Source: Clarireedia homoeocarpa
Lineage: Eukaryota > Ascomycota > Leotiomycetes > Helotiales > Rutstroemiaceae
Direction: 5' to 3'
Assembly (NCBI GenBank): GCA_001465935.1
Contig: LNKV01000019.1
Span: 372,001-436,000 of the forward strand
DNA length: 64,000 nt
Positions 21,901 to 30,367 of this stretch are shown here, one piece after another. A program made the position numbers and the translations under genes. Each line of letters begins with the position of its first letter. Position 1 is the first letter of the stretch. The notes under the pieces were generated by a model. The model was not told the DNA's origin. It saw only the letters and a program-made list of their open reading frames with translations, and did no database searches.

Positions 21901-22333
21901 GGACCAGAGCTTTTGGGCTCGCTTGCTTGCTGATTCTGAAGACTGTGCCACATTTTCATACATTTCATGTAAATGTCTGGAATTGGAATCCGAGGGGGTC
22001 AAGTGTAGAGGTTCAAATCCGAGTCCAGCCTGGCAGAATGCGACTACTTTACTTGAAACTGCCGTTGTTCATCATCAATCGACACCCACACCACGGCCTT
22101 ATACTTTGGAGCACAATAAGGTATATTACTTTAAGAAGTTGGATTCATTATTCGTTGTGAGAGTGCACAGACCAGATGCTCTGAAGAGTGCACGATTGGT
22201 TGCTTCACAAACTGTAATGCCACAAAGACTCCAGGAAAGATTTAGAGGGAAAAAGTGGATGATACAGTGTAGACTTCGTGAAATACAGGAAGCTCACGAG
22301 CCTGCTGAACAAGTACTGGTTTCGACTACTTAG
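15990..22333 (+). CDS. NACHT-WD40 STAND (NLR-like) protein with ~1,020-aa orphan C-terminal module, 2,096 aa
   Basis: This is a fungal NLR-type receptor. Exons are 15990-18095 and 18149-22333; the 53-nt intron (GTATGT...TTTTAAG) falls between codons. The start MAEALGIASS matches the N-terminal domain typical of fungal STAND proteins. The NACHT P-loop is GMAGTGKS (230-237) and the Walker B is VVDALDECD (Asp336). A winged-helix/HEAT-like linker follows, then seven WD40 repeats from about residue 774 to 1072, enough for one propeller. After the propeller the frame runs on for about 1,020 residues: a Ser-rich linker (SEISEVSSTFSTATS), a helical block, an acidic stretch, and a large globular part with CSMSVQFLCLGFLSYSQAH and DTWGPGNLIIRKD. 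I know related C-terminal modules only as uncharacterised fungal proteins. Ligand sensing by the WD40 face and NACHT-driven oligomerisation are family knowledge. The output role of the tail is unknown. Confidence 0.85.
18371..19126 (+). repeat. Tandem 126-bp WD40-coding repeats
   Basis: Six 126-bp units start at 18371, 18497, 18623, 18749, 18875 and 19001, each beginning CTCGAGGGGCACAGC. Units 2-5 (18497-19000) read as identical. Unit 1 differs at a few bases, and unit 6 diverges after about 19042. The units are clearly richer in G+C, especially at third positions, than the surrounding coding sequence. Each encodes one 42-residue WD40 blade (GHSGSVNSVAFSPDSKLLAS type). Confidence 0.93.
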
Positions 22334-23412
22334 TAGAGAGAACGCACAATTCAAGGTGATTTTCCCAAAAAATTCTACAAAATGTTAACTATAGGTCCTT
22401 ATAAGATGGATTTGGATAATTTTCAAGACTTGACGGTGTTCAATCCAGACCATATATCTTTAATTTCTCTTACCACGTGCACGTCTTCGATAATATAAAC
22501 TGTACTGTACAGACTAGGAGCTTTGGTACTGCAACCGCGTTAAAATTACTTTTTTTTTTTGTCTATACTTGTATTTTATAACTCTCCCGAGCACTCCTGA
22601 CCTATCAATTCGTCTAACAGAAAGAGTATCATTTCGGACTGATACAGCCCCGGCTTTTCTAGTAAGTGTTCACAAAGGGCGTCTAGTATGATAGGTGTGA
22701 TGCTTCGCTTTCTCCCTCCGCTGTTTCGGGGATTGTTACAAATCCAGGAACATGTGACTATAGAACCTTAGGCTCAGCGATTGGATAGCCAATGGTAGTA
22801 GAACCCTATCCCTTGACTGCCATGTGCGACTTCCCCACCTTATTTTTGGTGAGGTCGCGAGTAGTTGGCAGTCAAGGGGATATAGGAAGTTATATGACCT
22901 ATAGAGCGACAATCCCCGCCGTGGGCTTTCGGATATCTTTCCCCAACGACTCCACAGCGTTATCGGGGGATGGATAGCATAAGCATCTAGCTACAAGGCG
23001 AAATCTCACCGCTTCGGCAAACTTACCTTTTCACACACAAAACTTTTCTGTTGCCCTCACGAAATTCTGCCTTCAACTCGTATGCGTCGTGAAAAGGTCT
23101 TTTTTTCTGTTGAGGAAATATCGCGCCCACCCTACATAGATGTCTTATCATGCGGGTTGTGGGTTATTTTGAGTGATGTGATAGGTGATATGTAGGTAGA
23201 TGCTTGGAGGAGATTTCTTCTGATTTGGGTCTGGAAATGGGAGAGGTTCTTCATATAAGTATACTCTCTTCTTCCTTTACTTTGTAAGTTCAGTGTTTGT
23301 CTGCTTGCTTCTTGCTGCTTATATTTGTTGTACTCCTTGAGAGCACGATCTTTGCAGTCTTTCTTGCATCTATAATATTTGTATTTCAATTTGTCTAATT
23401 CGCTTGTTGAAG
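22334..23412. other. Intergenic between NLR and sugar transporter genes
   Basis: No gene is supported; a 61-codon frame at 22792-22977 merely overlaps the hairpin. The region holds the hairpin listed separately, an ATTGG/CCAAT inverted pair at about 22779-22792, and the 16-bp copy TCGGCAAACTTACCTT at 23014-23029. The last part is the transporter leader. Confidence 0.55.
22806..22885. repeat. 80-bp imperfect inverted repeat (hairpin)
   Basis: The left arm begins CTATCCCTTGACTGCCA and the right arm ends TGGCAGTCAAGGGGATATAG, pairing over 13 consecutive bases plus an outer CTAT. Inner arms GCGACTTCCCCACC and GGTGAGGTCGC pair in part around the loop TTATTTTT. It may be a MITE remnant or a structured RNA element. 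No target-site duplication was established. Confidence 0.75.
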
Positions 23413-25091
23413 ATGGGAGAGACTACATTGGCTTTCTCATGGAAGTCAAAACTGCTTACACCTCCTCCAAAATATGTTCAAGCTTCTATGATAGTATCTA
23501 TGGGCGGACTCTTGTTTGGGCTTGATACAGGGACAATTGGTCCATTGACTGTGATGTCCCAATTCGACGAAACTTTCGGAGCTCTCTCAGCGACAGTCGT
23601 ACGTATCAACCCCCGCTCTCTCTCTCTCAGTATACCCCAAAAGTAACAAAACCCTCAGCACGGACTAGTAGTCTCAACTATCCTCATCCCCGCCGCTTTC
23701 TCATCCATGTTCACTGGCCACCTCGCCAACTACGCTGGCCGTCTCGCCGCCACAGCAACCGGCTCATTTATCTTCGGCATTGGCGCTGCAATCGAATGTG
23801 CATCAGTCGCTCTGCCTATGCTCTTCGTTGGTCGTGCCATCAAAGGCATCGGTGAGGGGTTCTTCCTCAGTACATTAGTCGTATATATCACTGAGATTTC
23901 ACCCCCTCAACATCGCGGAACTTTAGCAAGTCTTCCGCAACTGATCACTACGCTGGGTGTTTTGACGGGCTATTTCACTTGTTATGGTAGTGTGGGTATT
24001 CAGTCGAGCCTGAGCTGGAGATTACCGTTTGCGCTGCAGTCATTCATTGCGTTTGTATTTACGGGATGTACGTTGTTATTTTTGCCCCAGAGTCCGAGGT
24101 GGTTGACGGCGAGGGGAAGGCACGAGGAGGCGAATAGGGTCTGGGAATATTTGGGAGTGAATGGTGGAGAGAGGGAGAAGGTTGAGGTAGTAAATGATAC
24201 GGAGAAGGCGGATCAAGAAGTTAAGGCTAAGGATATTTTGGCTGTGTTTGGGAAAGATGCTTGGAAACGGACGGCGTTAGGGCTTTTCTTGATGGGCATG
24301 CAGCAACTCAGTGGCATCGATGGAGTTCTCTACGTAAGAATCCCAGGCCCTTTCTACTTACAATGCGAAAATTAACAAACCTCTAGTACGCACCCCTTCT
24401 ATTCCAATCCGCCGGTCTCACATCCAGCACAGCCTCCTTCCTCGCCTCCGGCATCTCCGCTCTTCTCATCTTCCTCACCACCGTCCCCGGGTTTCTCTAC
24501 GCCGACAAATGGGGCCGCAAAACCAGCACTATCATCGGCGGCCTCGGACAAACCCTCGTCATGTTCCTCATCGGCATTCTCTACGCAACCAACTCCGTGC
24601 ACTCGACCTACGGCGCCGCCCGCTGGGTCGTCATCATCTGCATCTACCTTTTCGCCATCATCTTCTCGGGGGCATGGGGCGTCAGCTTCCGGGTCTATGT
24701 TTCGGAGATTCAGAGCGCGAAGACGAGGGCTGGCGCGACGAGCTTGAGTCTGAGTGCTAATTGGGTGGTTAATTGGATTGTGGCGTTTACGACGCCGGTG
24801 TTCTTGGCGAGGAGCAGTAGTGGATGTTATTTTTTGTGGGGTGGGGCGAGTTTGGCGACAGTGCTGGTTGCGTGGTGGTGGATGCCGGAGACGATGGGGA
24901 AGAGTTTGGAGGAGATTGATGAGGAGTTTAGGAGGAGGGGGAGAATGAGTAAGGGAAGAACGGAGAGGGGAGGTGTGGTTGGAGATGGAGATGAGGATGT
25001 TGAAGCGGGTGGTGATAGGGTTGAGAGTAAAGAAGAGGCAAGGATCGAGGTTGCAAGCCCTACATCAAGCTCTGCTGTATCTGTGTCTTGA
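23413..25091 (+). CDS. MFS sugar transporter, 521 aa
   Basis: This is a plasma-membrane sugar/H+ symporter-type protein of the major facilitator superfamily with about 12 membrane helices. Exons are 23413-23598, 23659-24333 and 24387-25091, both introns lying between codons (GTACGT...CAG and GTAAGA...TAG). Sugar-porter signatures are GGLLFGLDTGTIG in helix 1, VGRAIKGIGEG in the first half, PQSPRWL at the central loop (PESPRWL is usual), MQQLSGIDGVLYYAPLLF in helix 7 and PETMGKSLEEIDEEF at the end of helix 12. The cytosolic tail is rich in Arg, Gly, Glu and Ser. The substrate cannot be told from sequence; hexose, pentose or a polyol are all possible. The length is normal for the family. Confidence 0.93.
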
Positions 25092-25398
25092 ACTTTAAGG
25101 GAGAGCATGCATCGCAGATGAAGTACACAAAGGCAAGTAGATTCGAGGGTCAAGATTGGTATAGAAAAGAAGGATGGCGTATAGAATTTCGAGCATATAT
25201 TTGGTGCACACATAGAACTATTACATACATACCCATTAAATTATGGACCGCAGCGCAGCATAGAAAATAGATCCATAGGGAAAAAAATCACCCAAAAGAT
25301 TACAAAAATAATCAAAACATATAATCTCGAGTTCAAGTCACAAAGAAAAACAAAATATATTTAAATCTACAAACTACCTCGCAGCCTCACCTACCTAC
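25092..25398. other. Short intergenic stretch between convergent genes
   Basis: This is the 3' space between the transporter (plus) and the small secreted protein gene (minus). It is A/T-rich at about 25280-25370. Nothing else is recognised. Confidence 0.5.
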
Positions 25399-25617
25399 CT
25401 ACCAACTCATGCCCCTGATGCGAAAAACACCACCGGGCAAAGATGTAGGTACATCGGTTACGAGAACGGTGACGGAAGAAACTGTGGTTGGGGCGCCGGC
25501 GCCCTTGAGTGGATGCGTGCGGTCGCTGCCGTGAGGATATTTTGGGAGCTCGAAGGCCGTGACGGCGCTGGTTAGGAGAAGGGTGGTAAGAGCGGGGATG
25601 ATGAAGGTGAGCTTCAT
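25399..25617 (-). CDS. Small secreted protein, 72 aa
   Basis: A single exon encodes 72 residues. Residues 1-21 (MKLTFIIPALTTLLLTSAVT) form a good signal peptide with a likely cut after Ala21. The mature part is about 50 residues, with no Cys, and rich in Pro, Thr, Val and Gly. A central hydrophobic Val/Thr stretch (TVSSVTVLVTDV) hints at a membrane-active or wall-bound peptide. It has no recognised family. A CTTG/GCTT tetranucleotide run at about 25677-25697 lies in its 5' leader. It could be an effector-like peptide or simply a short wall protein. A chance ORF cannot be excluded. Confidence 0.5.
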   Translation of the reverse strand: MKLTFIIPALTTLLLTSAVTAFELPKYPHGSDRTHPLKGAGAPTTVSSVTVLVTDVPTSLPGGVFRIRGMSW

Positions 25618-27078
25618 TCTTTGGGTTTGGGGTTTTCTTGCTTTTGTTGGGTTTATGGGTGAGTATGTTGATTTGAGTGCTTGCTTGCTTGCTTGCTTTC
25701 TTCTGGTAATTTTTTGGGGAAAAGCAGTATTGTTCTCTGGGAGGTTAGGGAAGTGGTAAGAGTGGTGGGGAGAAGGGCTGAGGGTAGGAAATATATAGAA
25801 TGCCCATCGTTATTATCAAGAATAGCTTTGTTCCGCCTTTGAACGAATGGAGAACATAGCTTTTTTGATATTCATACTTACTAGGAGGTATTTTTAGACA
25901 AGCCGTTTGTGCTCCTGCTCTTTCGTCTTTGTGCCACTCGGAGGTCTCTCATCTTCCTTTATATTGTGCTTCGACGTCCTTTTGGCATGTGTGTGTTGAA
26001 GCATCATTAGTTCCAGACCAGGCTTTCTTTCAAGATCACAAAGACAATCTCCCAATTCGAAACATGATATACATGTAATCGAAAGCTTAGTTGGTGAGCT
26101 AGCCGAGTAGTTGCAGCATAACGTATCCCTGTGTAAGGAGGCTTCTCAGCCACCCCCAAAACTTGGTTGGATCTCTCTTTAGACTTCGGTGGCGGCGGAA
26201 ACTAGACCAGGGATGGAAATATATGTGATCGATAGAATCGATAGATGGCGTTTCCTATGGATGACATAATATGACTTTCTGCCTGTATTACAAGGGAACG
26301 GGATGAAGCATTAGGTTTTGAGTGGCAATCGAGGAAAAGATGGTGATATGGCGATATGGTGGTGATTGTGATATTGACTGATGGCCGTCAAACGTTGAGG
26401 TCGTAGGCAAGTCGTGACGCAGTAACATCAAACAAATGAATAATAACCTTAAGTTAAGATCTCTCGGTTGAGCAAACAATCTACATTGTAAAGCGACCCG
26501 CAACAGTGGACAGGAACATCTCGTTACACAATCCATGAAGCAGATCCAAGTGTCGATGTTGTCCGTACATCCGTCCTCTGTCCTGTAGTCCGTACTCTAC
26601 AAGTTACAGCTGAACTGCCGCCAAAGGACTTTTCCCAATGCTTCCTATGATTGGCTGTTTAATCCATTCTTTGTTGTTATGGTGCTACCAAATTTCCAAG
26701 TAAGGATAGAAATCCTGTCTCCAATCCAATCAAGCATCAAGCATCAAGCATCAAATCGACAATCGACGTCATCGTTCCTTCTCAATGGTTTGTGTCCACA
26801 TCGAACCGGGATTCGGATGATCGTCATCTACCACCCTTTGCTGCTCCTGCTCCACCCTTCGCTGCTCCACACTTTAGTTTCCATCTACTCCAAGATCACC
26901 TTCGTCAACAAGCATAAACTCTTCGAAACCCTCCTTCCTTCTTCTTCCATCAATTAATTTGAAACGTAACTCTCCTTCGATACCTGCATATCGCCAAACG
27001 AATTGAACGCATTCTCTAACAAGCCATCGCAAACCACACAAAGAAACTACAATCGCATCAGCTCATCTAGTCGCCGCA
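25618..27078. other. Intergenic, 1.46 kb
   Basis: No gene, RNA or repeat was recognised apart from the GCTT-type tetranucleotide run at about 25677-25697 and a direct repeat of ATCAAGC near 26728-26752. The last several hundred bases hold the C/T-rich promoter and leader of PIL1. Confidence 0.5.
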
Positions 27079-28664
27079 ATGCATCGTACATATTCTATGA
27101 GACAATCGCGGGCTCCTACCGTAAGCTAGCTTTCCTCTGCCACGAGCGAGCCTGGCGCATTCTGTCGCATACTGAGAACAGTTTTCACTGACGATGATGT
27201 TTACGTGCAGGCCTCGCAACTTCAAAATCCTCCCCCACCACCATCAAGCACAAAGTCTGGTAGACTCTTTGGCAGAGGCAGTTTCGGTCAGTACTCTTTA
27301 TGACGTCGACGACTTTCTTCATATCATATACGAGAAGCATATAGAAGGCTATCGCTGCAGGAAGCTAGGGCGGGGCGTAATAATCGCGGTCGGGCGTAAT
27401 AATCGCGGCGAGGCTCTGAAGCAATGGATTCATCTGCGTCCACTGGTCAGAGCACCAACTTGTCGAATGCGCAAGCAGCTACTATTTCCTGTGGCTATAC
27501 CTGCTCTACAAATTGAGATTGCTTGATGACATTGGGATGAAGAGCTCATATTCGCGGTTATGTCACTTTTTGCTGTAATGGTCACTAACATCTCCCAAAA
27601 AATAGGCCATGCTCTCCGTCACAAGGCCGCCGCTCAGTTCGGTCCAGATCTTGCCAAGAAGCTTTCCCAGCTCGTAAAGATGGAGAAGAACGTCATGCGC
27701 AGTATGGAGCTTGTTGGTAGAGAACGAATGGAAGTAGCTGTGAGTACTAAATCCATGAAATCTGTAACATCCACCGTTTGCAAACTGACGTTCCATAGCA
27801 ACAACTCTCCATCTGGGGTGAGTCATGTGATGATGATGTATCGGATGTCACAGATAAGCTTGGTGTACTGTTATATGAAATTGGCGAACTCGAGGATCAA
27901 TATGTTGATCGCTATGACCAATATCGTGTTACTATCAAGAGCATCAGGAATATCGAAGCCTCCGTTCAGCCAAGTAGAGACCGTAAGTACCAGAATGCAC
28001 CCGCGATTGCATCGCAGCTAACAAAGCACCAGGCAAGCAAAAGATCACTGATCAAATCGCCCAACTCAAATACAAGGAACCAAACTCGCCCAAGATCGTT
28101 GTTCTTGAGCAGGAACTTGTTCGTGCTGAAGCAGAATCTCTTGTCGCAGAGGCTCAGCTTTCCAATATCACTCGTGAGAAGCTAAAGGCAGCTTATACCT
28201 ATCAATTTGATGCCCTTCGCGAACATTGCGAGAAGCTTGCCATTATTGCTGGTTACGGAAAGCATCTCTTGGAACTCATTGATGATACCCCAGTCACACC
28301 TGGCGAGACCCGCACTGCTTATGATGGATATGAGGCTAGCAAGGCCATCATCCAAGACTGCGAGGATGCCCTCACTAACTGGGTCAATGCCAATGCTGCC
28401 GTCTCTGCTAAGCTATCCACTCGTGCTCGCACTTTGTCTCAACGCAGACGTAATAACATCCAGCGCAATGCTGAAGGTGTTGATCTTACCGGTCAGGATG
28501 TTCCACTCCCAGATGATAACTCAAGTGGTTTATGGGTGCCTGCCAGCGTTCACAAGGGCGAGACGGAGTATGATGACGAGGACGAGGAGGAGGAAGTCGG
28601 GGCACCATCAACTCACGAGAGCACCAATGGCGAGCATCGAGGCCGTCAAGAAATCGTCGCATAA
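27079..28664 (+). CDS. PIL1: Eisosome core component Pil1/Lsp1, 355 aa
   Basis: This BAR-domain protein shapes eisosomes, the furrow-like invaginations of the fungal plasma membrane, and responds to sphingolipid long-chain bases. Exons are 27079-27120, 27211-27286, 27606-27739, 27799-27982 and 28033-28664, all in phase. The start MHRTYSMRQSRAPTASQLQN, the basic segment before GRGSFGHALRHKAA and the BAR core (FGPDLAKKLSQLVKMEKNVM, NSPKIVVLEQELVRAEAESL, LREHCEKLAIIAGYGKHLLE) are characteristic. The tail is acidic. Intron 2 is long (319 nt) and contains a tandem copy of GGCGTAATAATCGCGG. Pil1 and Lsp1 are paralogues; the window shows only one, and I use PIL1 as the usual name. Confidence 0.94.
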
Positions 28665-29437
28665 TTGAACCATTCTCAAAAAAAAATTCCAAAAAGAAGA
28701 ACGGGTCGGCTGTATTGTGAGAGTGCGGAGTCACGTTAGGAAACAATGGGCTGGTGGAGGATATTCCCAAGATCTCTTTGGCTTTGCTTGCTTTGCTTAC
28801 TTAACTTCTACTTTGCTGGGAAGGATGTGAATTTTTATGATGATAATGGGGTGGTAATTAAATTATACATGACATGATGAGGACGGTTTGGGGGATACTT
28901 CAGTTTAGGTATGTGGAACGAAAAAGGGTTTGGGGCGGAGACACTTATATGGATCTTTGTTTTTATTTTGTATTTTGTATTCGTAGTCCGTAATGAGATT
29001 TTAATCTTGTTTGGCCTGTTTCTATTTCTACTTGTGTGAAATGGTGATCCAGGCATGTGTTGAGTTTATGGGCACATCATAACTTCCCCCTCTTTAATTC
29101 GCCTCTACTCAATGATAGGGTATATCTCACAATCAATCATATTTCCTGCGTCTGCGACCAATTGTCCAGCTAGAACAACCACGATGAGAGAACTGTATCT
29201 CGTTTCACACTCGAACATGATCTATCCCCCTCTTCTCAAAGTATCCCAAAACTAAGGTAATCAATACTTCACCTCTGCGCTATCCCCAACCGACCACAAC
29301 CCCTCCACAAGCATACCCCCGCATTATTTCCCCCTTCTGGACTCTACATCCTTTCCCTACCACCGATCATACTTTCATCATTGACCCCGCACGAATCACA
29401 TGGGCCAGCCAGAAACCATTCTTCTTTACCACAACAT
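28665..29437. other. Intergenic between PIL1 and NAA38 (convergent)
   Basis: This is 3' flanking DNA of two convergent genes. No coding signal or repeat was recognised. Confidence 0.5.
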
Positions 29438-29975
29438 CTACGCCCTCGCCGCCGCTTCCCGTCCGCGAACCTGGCTCTCGAATTCTTCAAGCTCGATCTT
29501 GCGTATGTATTCTCCGGGAACGACGACCAGCCCGAGGTAGCGGGATGTTAGGTCTTTTTTTATGGTTGTGGGTTTGTTGGTGGGAGAGGAAGTAGAAGGG
29601 GAGGAGGAAGGGTGGAGGGAAGATAGTTCGGCGGCGCGGGGAGGCGCGGGGAAGCGGTATTCGTAGGTGTGGGATAGGATTATGTTGAGGTCCTGGGAGG
29701 GAGAAGGTGGGGGGTTAGTTTGGGGGGGAGATGAGGGGATGGGGGTAGAAGGAGTGGAGGAGTGGAGGAGGGGGACGTGGAAGGAGGGGAAAGGAGAGGA
29801 AAGGAGGGGAAAGGAGGGGAAAGGAGGGAAAACAAACAGAATCGGTACATTTGAATTCTCCCAAGAACATTCGCTCGTCTGTTGTGTGGATGCGGAGAGT
29901 TTTAGATATGAGGCTATGAAGATAACTTCGCGCTTTGATCTGGGAGGGATTTTGGGAGGGCTGCGAGTCCGTCAT
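29438..29975 (-). CDS. NAA38: N-alpha-acetyltransferase C auxiliary subunit Naa38 (LSM-like), 130 aa
   Basis: This small Sm/LSM-fold subunit of the NatC complex acetylates protein N-termini together with Naa30 and Naa35 on ribosomes. Exons are 29975-29838 and 29692-29438; the 145-nt intron lies between codons, with CTAAC branch site and CCCAG acceptor. The Sm1 motif is KTLRIHTTDERMFLGEFKCT and the second exon continues as DLNIILSHTYEYRFP, then SRYLGLVVVPGEYIRKIELEE, the Sm2-like part. A Ser/Thr/Pro-rich insert separates the two halves. The gene is divergent from RAD2, with 392 bp between starts. The intron is almost pure pyrimidine on the coding strand. Confidence 0.85.
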
Positions 29976-30367
29976 TTTGGCAGAAGCTGAACTCTGTCTG
30001 CGAAAAGGAGGTGATTGAGGGGAAATTATTATTTGTCGCCGATAAGATAAGCATTTCTTACACGTGATGTCGTGGATTGTGTTTGCGTCATCACGCGATT
30101 GGAGTCGAAGGCAACAGGAAAGTAAGCAAGACTTGTTCACGACACGATTTGCACTTCTCGGACCAAAACAGACAGGAGAGGAGAGGATTGAAGTCAATTT
30201 TACTAGAGAGATTGTTGAATGAGATGGGGATGATTAGTCTAAGAAGATAGTCCCCAGCATTATATTGCTTTGTCTCCGTTAACCATTTTTACAACTTCCA
30301 ATGCGACATCGCGCGCCACCAAACCTCACAACACACTCATAACCCTGAGTAAGCATATAACTTCACA
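29976..30367. promoter_or_regulatory. Divergent NAA38/RAD2 promoter
   Basis: These 392 bp separate the two start codons. They contain a palindromic CACGTG (30061-30066) followed by ATGTCGTGG, a TGCGTCATCACG stretch near 30085, and CGATTGG, an inverted CCAAT core, near 30096. Such sites bind bHLH, bZIP and CCAAT-binding factors in fungi. Use here is inferred. Confidence 0.45.

Noticed and set aside
22005..22020. GGTTCAAATCC, matching a tRNA B-box
   Set aside because: No matching A-box or cloverleaf is around it, and it lies in the coding tail of the NLR gene.
13382..22333. Secondary-metabolite cluster around the monooxygenase
   Set aside because: No polyketide, peptide or terpene synthase is present. 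The neighbours are signalling genes.
24827..25213. 128-codon minus-strand frame over the transporter tail
   Set aside because: It is an antisense shadow rich in Ser, Leu and Pro.
29715..30197. 160-codon minus-strand frame over NAA38 exon 1
   Set aside because: It extends NAA38 upstream of its ATG and downstream into the intron. The spliced model with the LSM motif is better.
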